This document shows positions 17,753 to 26,150 of a DNA stretch of 64,000 nucleotides, piece by piece (the first letter of the stretch is position 1; each line of letters opens with the position of its first letter). The notes under the pieces are model-generated. The model worked only from the letters and a program-made list of their open reading frames with translations. It was not told the DNA's origin and searched no databases. The position numbers and the translations under genes were made by a program. Source of the stretch: Paenibacillus sp. GSMTC-2017 (lineage in GTDB: Bacteria; Bacillota; Bacilli; Paenibacillales; Paenibacillaceae); NCBI RefSeq assembly GCF_016019935.1, contig NZ_JAECMT010000002.1:186001-250000 (forward strand). The letters run 5' to 3'.

Positions 17753-18514
17753 CTAAGTATTCAAGTTCATTGTATGTCTACATTTAGGGAAGTTAGAGCA
17801 ACCGTAGAACTCACCACGACTACTTTTACGTTTAACCAGTAAGTAACCACATTTCGGGCAATCAAGATCCTCAGGTTCTTCGATTACATCCTCTTCAGGT
17901 TCATAAACTGGAACAACCGGTTCTTCTAAAGCAACTGCAACTAATGTCTGAGGTTCGGAGTTAATAGCAAGAATCATCTCTATTAGTAGCTTACGATTGA
18001 TAAGTTTGACTCCACTTGACTTAGCTAAGTTATATGCTTGTTCCGTATAGTCGCTATTCGTTACAACCCAAGCTTCAGCAGCTTTATAGTGAGCCAAGGC
18101 TGTATGAATTTCTTGAACTGCCTTTAGGCCGACATTTTTACTATAACGTTTGGCTTGGACAACTATCTTCTTTCCATTCTTAGAGATTACCAAGTCAGCC
18201 CCATAATCACCAGAAGACTGAGTTACTTCAGCTTTGTAGCCTTGCGCTTCGAACAAGTGACCTAAGTATAGTTCAAACCTACGTCCATCCATTTTATCGA
18301 TGTCAGTAATACCTGATCTTCTTAGTCGTTCATTGTTCTTCCGGTTGAGTATAATTACACTTGTTAAATAAACACCTAGAATCGCTCCAGCAAAAATTGA
18401 AGAAATAAGCAATGATTTAAATAAGTAATATCCCCCTATAAAACTTCCAAACACCAATAATAAAATTAGACTTTGCAAAGGATCGAGTTCATCCTTTTTC
18501 CTTCTTCTAGCCAT
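17753..18514 (-). CDS. membrane-anchored Mrr-type restriction endonuclease-like protein with topoisomerase zinc finger
   Basis: 253 residues. Two N-terminal hydrophobic helices (about 15-58) are followed by an Mrr_cat nuclease core (MDGRRFELYLGHLFEAQGY ... GDYGADLVIS ... KKIVVQAKRY) with the D...Q-A-K active-site pattern. A C-terminal four-cysteine ribbon (CPKCGYLLV ... GCSNFPKCRHT) is of the topoisomerase I type. Mrr-family enzymes cleave modified foreign DNA or rescue stalled DNA. The ATG is preferred because GGGAG lies 10 bases upstream. It is one of the few intact island genes and the likeliest working defence or DNA-maintenance cargo. Confidence 0.88.
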   Translation of the reverse strand: MARRRKKDELDPLQSLILLLVFGSFIGGYYLFKSLLISSIFAGAILGVYLTSVIILNRKNNERLRRSGITDIDKMDGRRFELYLGHLFEAQGYKAEVTQSSGDYGADLVISKNGKKIVVQAKRYSKNVGLKAVQEIHTALAHYKAAEAWVVTNSDYTEQAYNLAKSSGVKLINRKLLIEMILAINSEPQTLVAVALEEPVVPVYEPEEDVIEEPEDLDCPKCGYLLVKRKSSRGEFYGCSNFPKCRHTMNLNT

Positions 18515-18687
18515 CACCTAAAAACTCCCAACATTATTTGTTATCGTCTATTATAACTGATTACAACTTAAAAGATAGGTCTTTAGCACCGTTTACTCCT
18601 TAAACTATTAATTCCACATATCGCCAATAATCTCAAATTGTTATAGATTATTAATTACATAAACTATTTTAAAGGGGTAATCGAATT

Positions 18688-19387
18688 TTGAAGAGATTCT
18701 ATGGTTTATTATTAGCTGTAATGCTAGTCACATCTGCTTGCAGTGCACAAGCTAGTACCAGTTCTACAACTGCAGCTACTACTGTACAAAAAAGAGCACG
18801 ACCACGAACTTATATTTCCAAGCGATAAGTACCCTGAGACTGCTAAGCACATTATTAAAGCAATTGAAAATGGAGAATCAAACATTTGTACCATAGATAG
18901 AAATGGCTCCGATGAGAACCGTGAGGAATCTTTAAAAGGAATTGAAACAAAGAAAGGATTTGATCGGGACGAGTGGCCTATGGCAATGTGTACCGAGGGC
19001 GGTAAAGGAGCAGATGTTGCATATGTAGAATCAAGCGACAACCGCGGATCAGGTAGTTGGGTCGGTAATCAACTAACTGACTATCCCGACGGAACTAAGA
19101 TACTCTTTATTGTAGCTAAACCAGCTGTTACTGTTAAGTCGTCGCCTAAGCCAATTGCTAAGCCTACTATTAAACCAACGGTTCAGCCATCACCAAAACC
19201 GACTACAAAGCCAACTGCTAAACCTACAACAAAACCAAAGCCAACCCCTACTCCAAAGGTCGAGACGGAAGTATATTATAAAAACTGTACGGCTGTTAGG
19301 GATGCCGGAGCTGATCCAATTTACGAAGGAGATCCAGGTTACAGTAACAAGCTTGATCGTGACGGTGACGGAGTAGCTTGCGAATAG
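18688..19387 (+). pseudogene. NucA/NucB-type secreted DNase with Excalibur domain, frameshifted
   Basis: A TTG start with AAGGGG upstream gives a lipoprotein-like leader ([19 protein letters not shown]). That frame stops at 18826, while the nuclease domain continues in the +1 frame: [27 protein letters not shown] and the catalytic-type [14 protein letters not shown]-rich linker and an Excalibur-type calcium motif ([11 protein letters not shown]) follow. Removing one A from the A6 run at 18788-18793 would join leader and nuclease. As sequenced, the nuclease lacks its export signal. NucA-type enzymes cut extracellular DNA in competence or sporulation lysis. Confidence 0.82.
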
Positions 19388-19425
19388 TATTTCTTATTAG
19401 ACCGCCTTCGGTCGGTTTTATACTT

Positions 19426-19463
19426 GAAAAAACCCTAGGGGAGTCAAGTCCTCTAGGGTTTTT
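19426..19463. terminator. bidirectional terminator between nucA-like gene and lipoprotein gene
   Basis: AAAAACCCTAG pairs with CTAGGGTTTTT between convergent genes. A smaller ACCG/CGGT hairpin with TTTT precedes it at about 19401-19420. Confidence 0.88.
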
Positions 19464-19467
19464 ACTT

Positions 19468-20019
19468 TTATTTTAATTTAAGTTTACTTTTGAATGCATC
19501 TAGATCACTATTATTAATTCCTTTTTGGAATGGTGCGATGCCATTGTAGTTCACCGCATCGTATTTTAATTTATTATTCCCTTGCACTTCAAACTTACCT
19601 TGATAAACACCTGAGATTACGAATCCTGTCGAAGTAACAGGACCCTCATATGGAATTAAAAACAATAGAAATCTATCACTATTCTTCGTTAAATGAATAT
19701 TGAATGCTGCAATCTCAAAAATCTTAATTGTCTGTCCTTCATACTTTTGTTCGCCCTTTACAACATCCAACACTTGCGCGCTAGAGAGTGTAAAGTTCGC
19801 CCCTTCATATTTGATTTTTTCAGATTCACCAGTCAATTTAACTTCGACAATTAATGGTGATTTTTGTTTCATCACATCCAGTGTTTTATATTCTTCTGCT
19901 AAATCTAACATTGCGTAATTAACTTGTGGGGCATCTACAACGTTTTTATCACTATCCACATTTGAACACCCTGCCAAAAGAAGAGCAACAACAATTAAAC
20001 TACTAAACAAACGTCTCAT
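19468..20019 (-). CDS. island lipoprotein of unknown function
   Basis: 183 residues with a clear lipobox (MRRLFSSLIVVALLLAGC). The exported part is mixed beta and contains LIVEVKLTGESEKIKYEG and VLDVVKGEQKYEGQTIKIFE, a pattern seen in small secreted beta-sandwich proteins that report on or bind envelope components. No characterised family is recognised. It ends 17 bases after the matrixin gene begins its upstream half-operon order (matrixin first, lipoprotein second), so the two are probably co-transcribed. Confidence 0.75.
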   Translation of the reverse strand: MRRLFSSLIVVALLLAGCSNVDSDKNVVDAPQVNYAMLDLAEEYKTLDVMKQKSPLIVEVKLTGESEKIKYEGANFTLSSAQVLDVVKGEQKYEGQTIKIFEIAAFNIHLTKNSDRFLLFLIPYEGPVTSTGFVISGVYQGKFEVQGNNKLKYDAVNYNGIAPFQKGINNSDLDAFKSKLKLK

Positions 20020-20036
20020 CTGATCACCTCTGTACT

Positions 20037-20678
20037 TTAGTAAAGTGCATTTACGCCATTGATATCATCTGGTTGTAGTGTATACCATTTGTTTGCATGT
20101 CGTTGCGCCTCGTCTCTCATAACAGATGCCACTCCGACAGATGCATGATCTAATCCTAACGCATGTCCAATTTCGTGCATGTAAACCGCTTTACGTTGAT
20201 CGTATGTCATTGGGGTGCCATCAGTCATATGATATGCATTCCCATAAACTACCGCATAGTACCAATCTTCGGTTATAGAACCTGCCCCTCCAGGACCAGG
20301 ATTCATAGGATCTGTGCTAGTTTCTGCAGCATACAACTCTGCCCACCCGTTTACCAATGTGTTTCCGTAGTTGGTTCCATACGCTAAAATGTACGAGTTA
20401 AATGTGGGATTAACAGTCCAATCCGCATAATACGCTTCAGTAAGATTATTCCATGCATTCATTGCACCCTCAGCAGTTTGTTCCATATTTATTGTAACTC
20501 CATGTACTGTCACACTAGGTGATGCATTATTTCTGAACTGACCATCACTAATACCATTTTCCATCTTTCCGCCTAGAATGTAATTTGCGCCGTTTACTGT
20601 TGAAGAAAATGAGAATACAACAACTAAGGAGAAAAATAATAGAAATCGAAAACCGTAATTTTTCATGATACTCTTCAT
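20037..20678 (-). CDS. secreted matrixin-family zinc metalloprotease
   Basis: 213 residues. A signal peptide (FLLFFSLVVVFSFSSTVNGA) is followed by a metzincin-like catalytic domain with the zinc motif HEIGHALGLDH and a downstream Met in SVMRDEAQR as the candidate Met-turn. Matrixins cleave extracellular proteins. AGGAGGG sits about 10 bases before the ATG. It is followed at 17 bases by the lipoprotein gene. It appears intact, unlike most neighbours. Confidence 0.85.
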   Translation of the reverse strand: MKSIMKNYGFRFLLFFSLVVVFSFSSTVNGANYILGGKMENGISDGQFRNNASPSVTVHGVTINMEQTAEGAMNAWNNLTEAYYADWTVNPTFNSYILAYGTNYGNTLVNGWAELYAAETSTDPMNPGPGGAGSITEDWYYAVVYGNAYHMTDGTPMTYDQRKAVYMHEIGHALGLDHASVGVASVMRDEAQRHANKWYTLQPDDINGVNALY

Positions 20679-20857
20679 GAATTAGCTTCCCTCCTGAGAC
20701 ACTAAATAGGTTTTGTAATCGTCGACTTAAAGCTAGATTAAACAAATTCTGTAAGAACAACAAGAAGGCACTTTAAAGTTACCTGTATAGAAATTTTGGA
20801 TAAAACAACAGATCATGCACAAATTGTAAAAAATACTAAAGGGATTGTATCTGCTTG

Positions 20858-21235
20858 GAGACAATGCATTTTCCCGATGAAATCCGATCCTTATCTCAAG
20901 TACCAAACCTGCCTACTGTTACTGCTACTATAAATGAAAAAGAACTACTTATGGCAAAAGCACTTGTGGAGCAGCTTAGTGAGCAGTTTGATCCATAAAA
21001 ATTTACTGATGATTACCGGTTAGCTTTAACTAATCTGATCGAGCAAAAGATTGCTGGCGAAAGTATTGATATCGTCTCAGCCCCAACATCAGAAGGACGT
21101 TCAAATGTAATTGATTTAATGACTGCTTTACAAGCAAGCCTCGATGCTACTAAAGCACCAACAGTAACAGATGGATCTGCGCCTAAAAAGCAAAAGAGGA
21201 AAACTAAAAGCAAAGCGAAGGATAATGTATCATGA
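20858..21235 (+). pseudogene. Ku (non-homologous end joining) C-terminal remnant
   Basis: The frame reads ETMHFPDEIRSLSQVP, VNEKEL-like ATINEKELLMAKALVEQL and then NLIEQKIAGESIDI, VIDLMTALQASLDA and a lysine-rich tail (PKKQKRKTKSKAKD). All are Ku features from the end of the beta-barrel to the C-terminus. The N-terminal half is missing and an in-frame TAA interrupts at 20996-20998 (after SEQFDP, before KFTDDYR). Its stop overlaps the start of the ligase remnant, preserving a ku-ligD operon order. Not expected to make a functional end-binding protein. Confidence 0.8.
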
Positions 21236-21929
21236 TGCAGCTCCCTTCTGTGCCTATGGCCCCCAGGACCTCACCTGTTATACCGACTGGTCCAGAATGG
21301 GGTTACCAAATCAAATGGGATGGTGTAAGAACACTGGTTAGGCTAGACGGAAACGGCGGAGTTGAGATATTTTCAAAGCGTGTTGTACCGCGAAATGACC
21401 GCTTCCCCGAGATTGTTGAGCTACTGAGCCCTCTAAGGATTGGAGCTTGTGTCCTTGATGGTGAAATTGCTTATTTTGATGGCAAACGACCAAACTTCCA
21501 GCGAGTCTTAGTTGGCGTTAACCGTAAGAAGTTTGATGATAATCTCATTTTTGTGGCGTTTGACATGCTCTATGACGACGGTGAGGATATTCGCCAACTA
21601 CCTTTCAAGGATCGGTTTGCTAAGCTTGCAGAAAGGTTGCCAGTCAAAACACCGCGGCTATTTGTAACTGACCTGATGCATGACGGTCCTGCTCTTTGGG
21701 AGTGGGTAAACACACGTGAATGGGAAGGTATTATTTCCAAGCGCTTAGATAGCCCTTACGTCTAGGCAAAGAAGCATAAATATGCCCCTTTCCCTCTCTA
21801 TCTGCTGGGATGAAAAAGTCTGATATTGTTTGGCTTGGAGTTACTTTCCCGTGCCGTGTAACAGCACTTGAGTTTTCTGACGGCGGTATTTTACGTCAAC
21901 CTAAATTGATTGGATTTGGTGCCGAATGA
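21232..21929 (+). pseudogene. ATP-dependent DNA ligase (LigD ligase-domain) remnant
   Basis: The N-terminal part is in good shape: YQIKWDGVRTLVRL (motif I with the adenylated Lys), CVLDGEIAYFDG (motif III) and WEGIISKRLDSPY (motif IV). A stop follows at SPYV and the remaining frames are disturbed. The C-terminal piece (VTALEFSDGGILRQPKLIG) is recoverable only from about 21810 in another frame. With the Ku remnant upstream this is a decayed NHEJ pair. A truncated adenylation domain might still be made, but it would lack the complete OB-fold. Confidence 0.82.
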
Positions 21930-22093
21930 GAGAAGGCGACCCTGTACGCTTACGTGGTGACAAGAAAGTTGGACGAATACATAACATCAATGGTAGAAGT
22001 GTTGAAGTGGAATGGACGCTCGAAAAGATTATGAGCCGCGGTAAGTTTAAACACATAGCGGAATACGAAATAGATGATCTAGAAGGAGTTTAA
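21926..22093 (+). CDS. small protein coupled to the ligase remnant
   Basis: 55 residues, MREGDPVRLRGDKKVGRIHN, continuing with VEVEWTLEKIMSRGKFKHI. The start looks like a small SH3/KOW-type barrel (GDPVRLRGD...GRIHNINGRSVEVEW) that could bind nucleic acid. ATGA overlap with the last ligase frame suggests it was translated with ligD. No homologue is recognised. Confidence 0.55.
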   Translation: MREGDPVRLRGDKKVGRIHNINGRSVEVEWTLEKIMSRGKFKHIAEYEIDDLEGV

Positions 22094-22095
22094 GC

Positions 22096-22305
22096 ATGTC
22101 AAAACATGATAAATCAACTGAGCAAGAGGCTTTGATTGATGAAATTGATAAGTCCTCAAAAGAATTAGAACTTGTTGTTGGAAATATAATGTACGGCAAG
22201 ATGACCCCTGATGAAGCTACAGAGTGGCTTGAATACGAGTCTAGTGAGGTTGTCGATACCTTGGAGAAAGCAAGGGAATACATCGAGGAACACACGGATA
22301 AATAA
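22096..22305 (+). CDS. small acidic helical protein behind the ku-ligD remnant
   Basis: 69 residues beginning MSKHDKSTEQEALIDEIDKS. It is acidic and strongly helical (TPDEATEWLEYESSEVVDTL). AGAAGGAG precedes the ATG at about 7 bases and overlaps the end of the previous gene, so both are one translational unit. A terminator follows 13 bases later, closing the ku-ligD-orf-orf operon. Function unknown; this and the previous gene remain intact while the repair genes are broken. Confidence 0.65.
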   Translation: MSKHDKSTEQEALIDEIDKSSKELELVVGNIMYGKMTPDEATEWLEYESSEVVDTLEKAREYIEEHTDK

Positions 22306-22317
22306 AGATAGGAACTT

Positions 22318-22352
22318 CCCCCGCCACCTATTCTCGGTCAGCGGGTTTTTAT
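22318..22352 (+). terminator. terminator of the ku-ligD remnant operon
   Basis: CCCGC pairs with GCGGG around a 16-base loop and is followed by TTTTTATTT. Confidence 0.75.
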
Positions 22353-22443
22353 TTGTAAAATAATTGCGTTTTCCACTACACTGCACCTATACAATTATGT
22401 ATAGTGATGATATGATCGGAAAATACAAGTGATTTTAGATTGG

Positions 22444-22560
22444 ATGTTGGTTGATATGTTATTGCTCTTGATCTTATCTGTTGTACCTATTACATTCTAC
22501 ATAATCTTTAAAATTATAAAAAGAGTATACGATAAATTAAGTATGCTCTCAAAACAATAA
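22444..22560 (+). CDS. 38-residue hydrophobic microprotein
   Basis: MLVDMLLLLILSVVPITFYI then a basic amphipathic tail (KIIKRVYDKLSMLSKQ): one membrane helix plus a charged end, directly followed by a strong terminator. Size and layout resemble type I toxins or small membrane regulators, but no antisense RNA was identified and the ribosome site is weak. Low certainty. Confidence 0.4.
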   Translation: MLVDMLLLLILSVVPITFYIIFKIIKRVYDKLSMLSKQ

Positions 22561-22596
22561 AAGCCCGCTAACCAAATTACGGTCGGCGGGCTTCCT
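22561..22596 (+). terminator. terminator after the microprotein
   Basis: AAGCCCGC pairs with GCGGGCTT. The T tract is short (TTCCT). Confidence 0.7.
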
Positions 22597-22698
22597 CATG
22601 TCTATCTTATCTTTATAGTTTGCTTTATAAGTTGATGTGTCAATACAGTAACTCCACCGACTAAAATTAGAAGTATTCCCTCCTTAACATCACCTACC

Positions 22699-23644
22699 CT
22701 ATTCCTCATTTATTAACCAAGGTTTTGGGACTAAATTATTTAGAAACTCAAGTGCTTCTGAAATGTTTTCGATAGGAACAATATCTATTTCAAGGCCTTC
22801 GGTTTCAGCAATCTTAATAGCTGTAGGAAATTGAACCTTTGGAACAAAGAAGTAATTAAACTTACGCTCTTCTTTTTTTTCGTGGAGTTTATCGGAAGCG
22901 ATTAGTTTCATTTTTAATCCACCTATGCGACCGATATTACCATCAGTGTCTATTGTACCTGTTCCACATATTCTGTAACCTTTTAAGAGATCTTCTTCAC
23001 CGAATTGTTGGATAAGTTCCAATGTGATCATCATACCAGCAGAGTATTCTTGAAACTTCTTATTAGCATTCTCAAGAACATCCTCTGGAAGTTTCTTGCC
23101 AAGAATTGATTCAGCTACCACTACAGCATTATGTTTTGATTCATTCAATACTTTTTTTCCGAATGCATTATTACTTTTTTGTAATTCAAGGGGATCAGAC
23201 GTTGAAAAACGGCAAACTCTGAATTAGCATAAGTAACATCTATTTCATCTGTTATCTCTTCGCTTGTAAAAGGATTTTCATTTCTTTAAATGCGTTAATT
23301 GCATACTCCTTCTCATGATTTCGATACATCCCTTTTGAACTTTTAAAACCAGAACTATTATTGGTGTATAAAAAGTAAAAATGACCCGGTCGCTGCTTAG
23401 TATATATAGGATTAATCAATTCTGAGCTACTTTTAGTTCCTCCTGTTAAAAAGATTGTGTGATATTCATAAGACTGAGAACAGAATGAATTAAAGAAAAT
23501 TAACGACAGAGTGAAAAATGTGGCAAAAAGATCAACTTTTTTCCTTCGCGATGCTTTGTACTTAGGATTTTTAATTCTAAAAAGAAAAATAAAACTTACA
23601 ATACAAGTGATTAAGGAAATTACAACGTATACGGAGGGATACAT
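22699..23644 (-). pseudogene. membrane-anchored Lon-like (S16) protease, twice frameshifted
   Basis: Three consecutive frames rebuild one protein. Frame one has an N-terminal membrane helix (VVISLITCIVSFIFLF) running to NAFKEM. Frame two reads NPFTSEEITDEIDVTYANSE. Frame three starts STSDPLELQKSNNAFG and continues to an S16 domain, with the catalytic Ser in EYSAGMMITLELI and catalytic Lys in IGGLKMKLIAS. Adding one base in an AAAA run and one in a TTTTT run (read on the minus strand) would restore the gene. As sequenced only the C-terminal 149 residues could be made, from a TTG. The intact form would be a membrane peptidase that cleaves itself or exported partners. Confidence 0.72.
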
Positions 23645-24169
23645 GGTGTAATTATGGAGGCTATGATGAAGGGAATGACGAGAGCATTCCGTATAATTTT
23701 AGAATGGATCGACATTCGAAGGATGGATTGCGCTTAACGCAGGTTTTAGTCAGGATTTAAAAGTGTTCTATAAAGATCGATTGGTCACATAGATTTTCAA
23801 TACAAAGGGAAGGGGTATAAGGCAATCATTGTTGATAGAGACATCGTCTTTAATAAGGGAAAGCTAGCTCACCTAGTCACCTATTTTGAGAAGCCAACAT
23901 GTTTTCTAATGTGGGATAGTAATATTTGTTTTCAAATTGCATTGACTCCTTCTATACTAAAATAGGTATTGAAATTTCATTTAATTTATCACTAAATCCA
24001 AACATTCTACATAAAACCTTCGATTATGACAGAATCGGTATATCATTACGTAACTTTGTGACTACCATTTTTTCTCTTTTTAATACTTTTATACCATTTT
24101 GAATTAATTCCCATAATGATAAAATGAAATTGTTTCAAAAAAACTTAAAATCTGAAGGAGGGTTACATT
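23645..24169. other. intergenic stretch with an open frame lacking a start
   Basis: From about 23773 to 23965 on the plus strand, some 60 codons stay open (GKGYKAIIVDRDIVFNKG ... LVTYFEKPTCFLMWDSN) but have no start codon or ribosome site near the beginning. It looks like a gene fragment of unknown family. The rest is AT-rich, with GGAGGG before the next gene. Confidence 0.45.
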
Positions 24170-24652
24170 ATGAAGAAGATTTCTAAGATCATGACTGCAT
24201 TCGGAATAGCTTTTGCGTTAACAGGTACAAGTGCATTTGCGGCAGAAAATGTTCAAAGCTCTGATCAAGTTTCACCTTTAAATAACAACGTCAATTATTA
24301 TTACATTCTGGAAATTAAAACTGCTGATGTCTCCAAAGCAGGTACTGACTCAGGTATTGATATCGTGATAAGTGGAGCCAACGGATCAACTTTGATAACA
24401 CCACTTGATTCACCCGGCCATAATGATTTTGAGAGAAATACTACCCACTTATATTCTGTCCAATCGCAAATCGACCTCGGAGCTATTAGCAGCATTACAA
24501 TCTACCACGATGGGGCAGCCAGCATCTTTGAAGATGCAGCTTGGAGACTAGAATCTGTAAAAGTCGCTTTGGGAGGTACTCATAAAAAGACATTTAATAT
24601 AAATACATGGATCGGTGGTAATGGTACTCCATCTTCAGCTACTTTTAACTAA
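24170..24652 (+). CDS. secreted PLAT/LH2-domain protein
   Basis: 160 residues. A Sec signal peptide with cleavage expected after SAFA is followed by one PLAT-like beta-sandwich: YYILEIKTADVSKAGTDSGI, LDSPGHNDFERNTTHLYSV, ISSITIYHDG and WRLESVKV. PLAT domains bind lipids or proteins and often sit in secreted hydrolases; here the domain stands alone. GGAGGG lies 8 bases before the ATG and a good terminator follows. It appears intact and separately transcribed. Confidence 0.82.
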   Translation: MKKISKIMTAFGIAFALTGTSAFAAENVQSSDQVSPLNNNVNYYYILEIKTADVSKAGTDSGIDIVISGANGSTLITPLDSPGHNDFERNTTHLYSVQSQIDLGAISSITIYHDGAASIFEDAAWRLESVKVALGGTHKKTFNINTWIGGNGTPSSATFN

Positions 24653-24665
24653 ATATACCTATCTT

Positions 24666-24702
24666 GCTACCTATTAAATTCGTTTAATGGGTAGCTTTTT
24701 TA
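24666..24702 (+). terminator. terminator of the PLAT gene
   Basis: GCTACCTATTAAA pairs with TTTAATGGGTAGC around TTCG and is followed by TTTTTTATTT. Confidence 0.9.
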
Positions 24703-25037
24703 TTTCAGGATTGGACTATCCTATTTACTATAAGAATGACTGAGATGTACGCATCTCCTCCGAATTCATCTTTTATTGATCACCCTCCTTATATTTCGAC
24801 AAATACAATTTATTCCCTTTATTATTCGAATTCAAAACTTTATAAGTTAGACTATTGTATTGAAGTTAATAGAAAAATTTAAAATTACAATGTTTACTTC
24901 ACAAGATAACCATCTGCACCGTACATACTTATAAATAATGTTTTCTTTCTTTAACATCGCGGAGGTTTACCCACCAACCATAATTGTTCAGCGTGTATTT
25001 TCTATTACCCATCTATGGGTACTCTAGTCTTTCCTCC

Positions 25038-25106
25038 TCATTGAACCTTGGCATCAAAAATCTCAGCTACAGCCCGTATAGGCATGCTCTTAACGTTGTT
25101 ATTCAA
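25038..25106 (-). pseudogene. stalk (copper amine oxidase N-terminal type) domain fragment 1
   Basis: The minus strand reads NNNVKSMPIRAVAEIFDAKV then a stop. It matches the VPVRAVAE...AxVTWD signature of stalk domains found in Paenibacillus surface and phage lytic proteins. Only the central strand-helix remains. Confidence 0.5.
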
Positions 25107-25338
25107 ATTCCCTTTTTTCATTAATAACAAATGACACTAATATTTACGAGATTACTAATTAAACTTAAGGAAACTCTTGCTTCGAACTCAACCTAATCCA
25201 GCCTCGCCACCATAAGTTTCAGAGCATTCTTAAAACATTTCCTGTCAGATCAGATAATACGACTAATCAACGTTACAATCATTGAAAATGATCTACACAA
25301 CTCTACCGATATACTTCTCCATTCAAACCACCTATATA

Positions 25339-25383
25339 AGAACACTTGTTCTTATTATATACAAGCATACGTTCTTGATACAA
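25339..25383 (-). promoter_or_regulatory. island SOS promoter 2 (two LexA-box-like sites)
   Basis: Minus strand: TTGTAT, 18-base spacer, TATAAT. AGAACGTATGCTTG lies in the spacer (25362-25375) and AGAACAAGTGTTCT follows the -10 (25339-25352). It is homologous to 17661-17704. Downstream, a frame starting MEKYIGRVV stops at once and the gene is decayed. Confidence 0.68.
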
Positions 25384-25420
25384 GATATTCACACAATTCA
25401 GCTGTTTACTAACAGCTACA

Positions 25421-25969
25421 ATGATGATAAGATATTGTCGAATAATGGAATTTAATATTAACAATTATGGGGGCAAGCATTCAGTGAGCACAGAACTATT
25501 GTATGGTCTTATGTTTTTTCTTTTGGGTCTTCCTACATCATATTTAATAAATGTAAATACCCCCAGAATAAGAGATTGGTTCAGCCTAAGATCTATAAAT
25601 AAATCGAACAAAAGAAAAAAAGTAATATTAAAAGAACTCGAATACATAGAAACTCTAGCCAGCGTACCAAATGGTCTTGTTGGAATTGCATTTATCAAAG
25701 TGTTTCACACAATTTCATTTTTAGCTGCTGGTATTTCTTTATATTTCTACTTTGAAACTATCTCTATTACTAGTAGTTCTATGAGTTTGTATTTCCCAAT
25801 TATGAAGCTTACAATTGCATTAGCAATCTACGCAGCAGGGGTTTATGCAATGGATGCCGCTAAACAAGTTAGACAGATAATGTTTTTTGACATTCATAAA
25901 AAGAAAACGCTGAAAAGAATAGAAACAATAGAAAATAGCATTAAAAGTCTAACCCGCCAACCGGAGTAA
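25421..25969 (+). CDS. island membrane protein of unknown function
   Basis: Up to 182 residues with three hydrophobic segments (LLYGLMFFLLGLPTSYLI, FLAAGISLYFYFETISI, MKLTIALAIYAAGVYAM) and a basic C-terminal helix (FFDIHKKKTLKRIETIENSI). No family is recognised. The start is uncertain: the first ATG has no ribosome site, whereas GTG 25484 has GGGGG about 10 bases upstream and would begin just before the first helix. It is closed by a hairpin overlapping its stop codon. Confidence 0.6.
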   Translation: MMIRYCRIMEFNINNYGGKHSVSTELLYGLMFFLLGLPTSYLINVNTPRIRDWFSLRSINKSNKRKKVILKELEYIETLASVPNGLVGIAFIKVFHTISFLAAGISLYFYFETISITSSSMSLYFPIMKLTIALAIYAAGVYAMDAAKQVRQIMFFDIHKKKTLKRIETIENSIKSLTRQPE

Positions 25970-25979
25970 TTGGCGGGTC
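25951..25979 (+). terminator. terminator overlapping the end of the membrane protein gene
   Basis: ACCCGCCAA pairs with TTGGCGGGT. The following T tract is short. Confidence 0.65.
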
Positions 25980-25989
25980 TTATAAATTT

Positions 25990-26064
25990 CTTTATCGATA
26001 CATACGTTCGCGTTTTCTCATCCCACGTCACCTCAGCCCTAAACACTTCCGCAACTGATCTTAG
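25990..26064 (-). pseudogene. stalk domain fragment 2
   Basis: The minus strand reads LRSVAEVFRAEVTWDEKTRT, the C-terminal half of a copper amine oxidase N-terminal-type repeat, without start or upstream part. Confidence 0.55.
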
Positions 26065-26150
26065 GTGTATTCATCAATCCATAATTTATGATATACTGGC
26101 TTCACGTCGTCTTAAATGCGTATCGATCTGACCAACCAGAAAGGATACGT

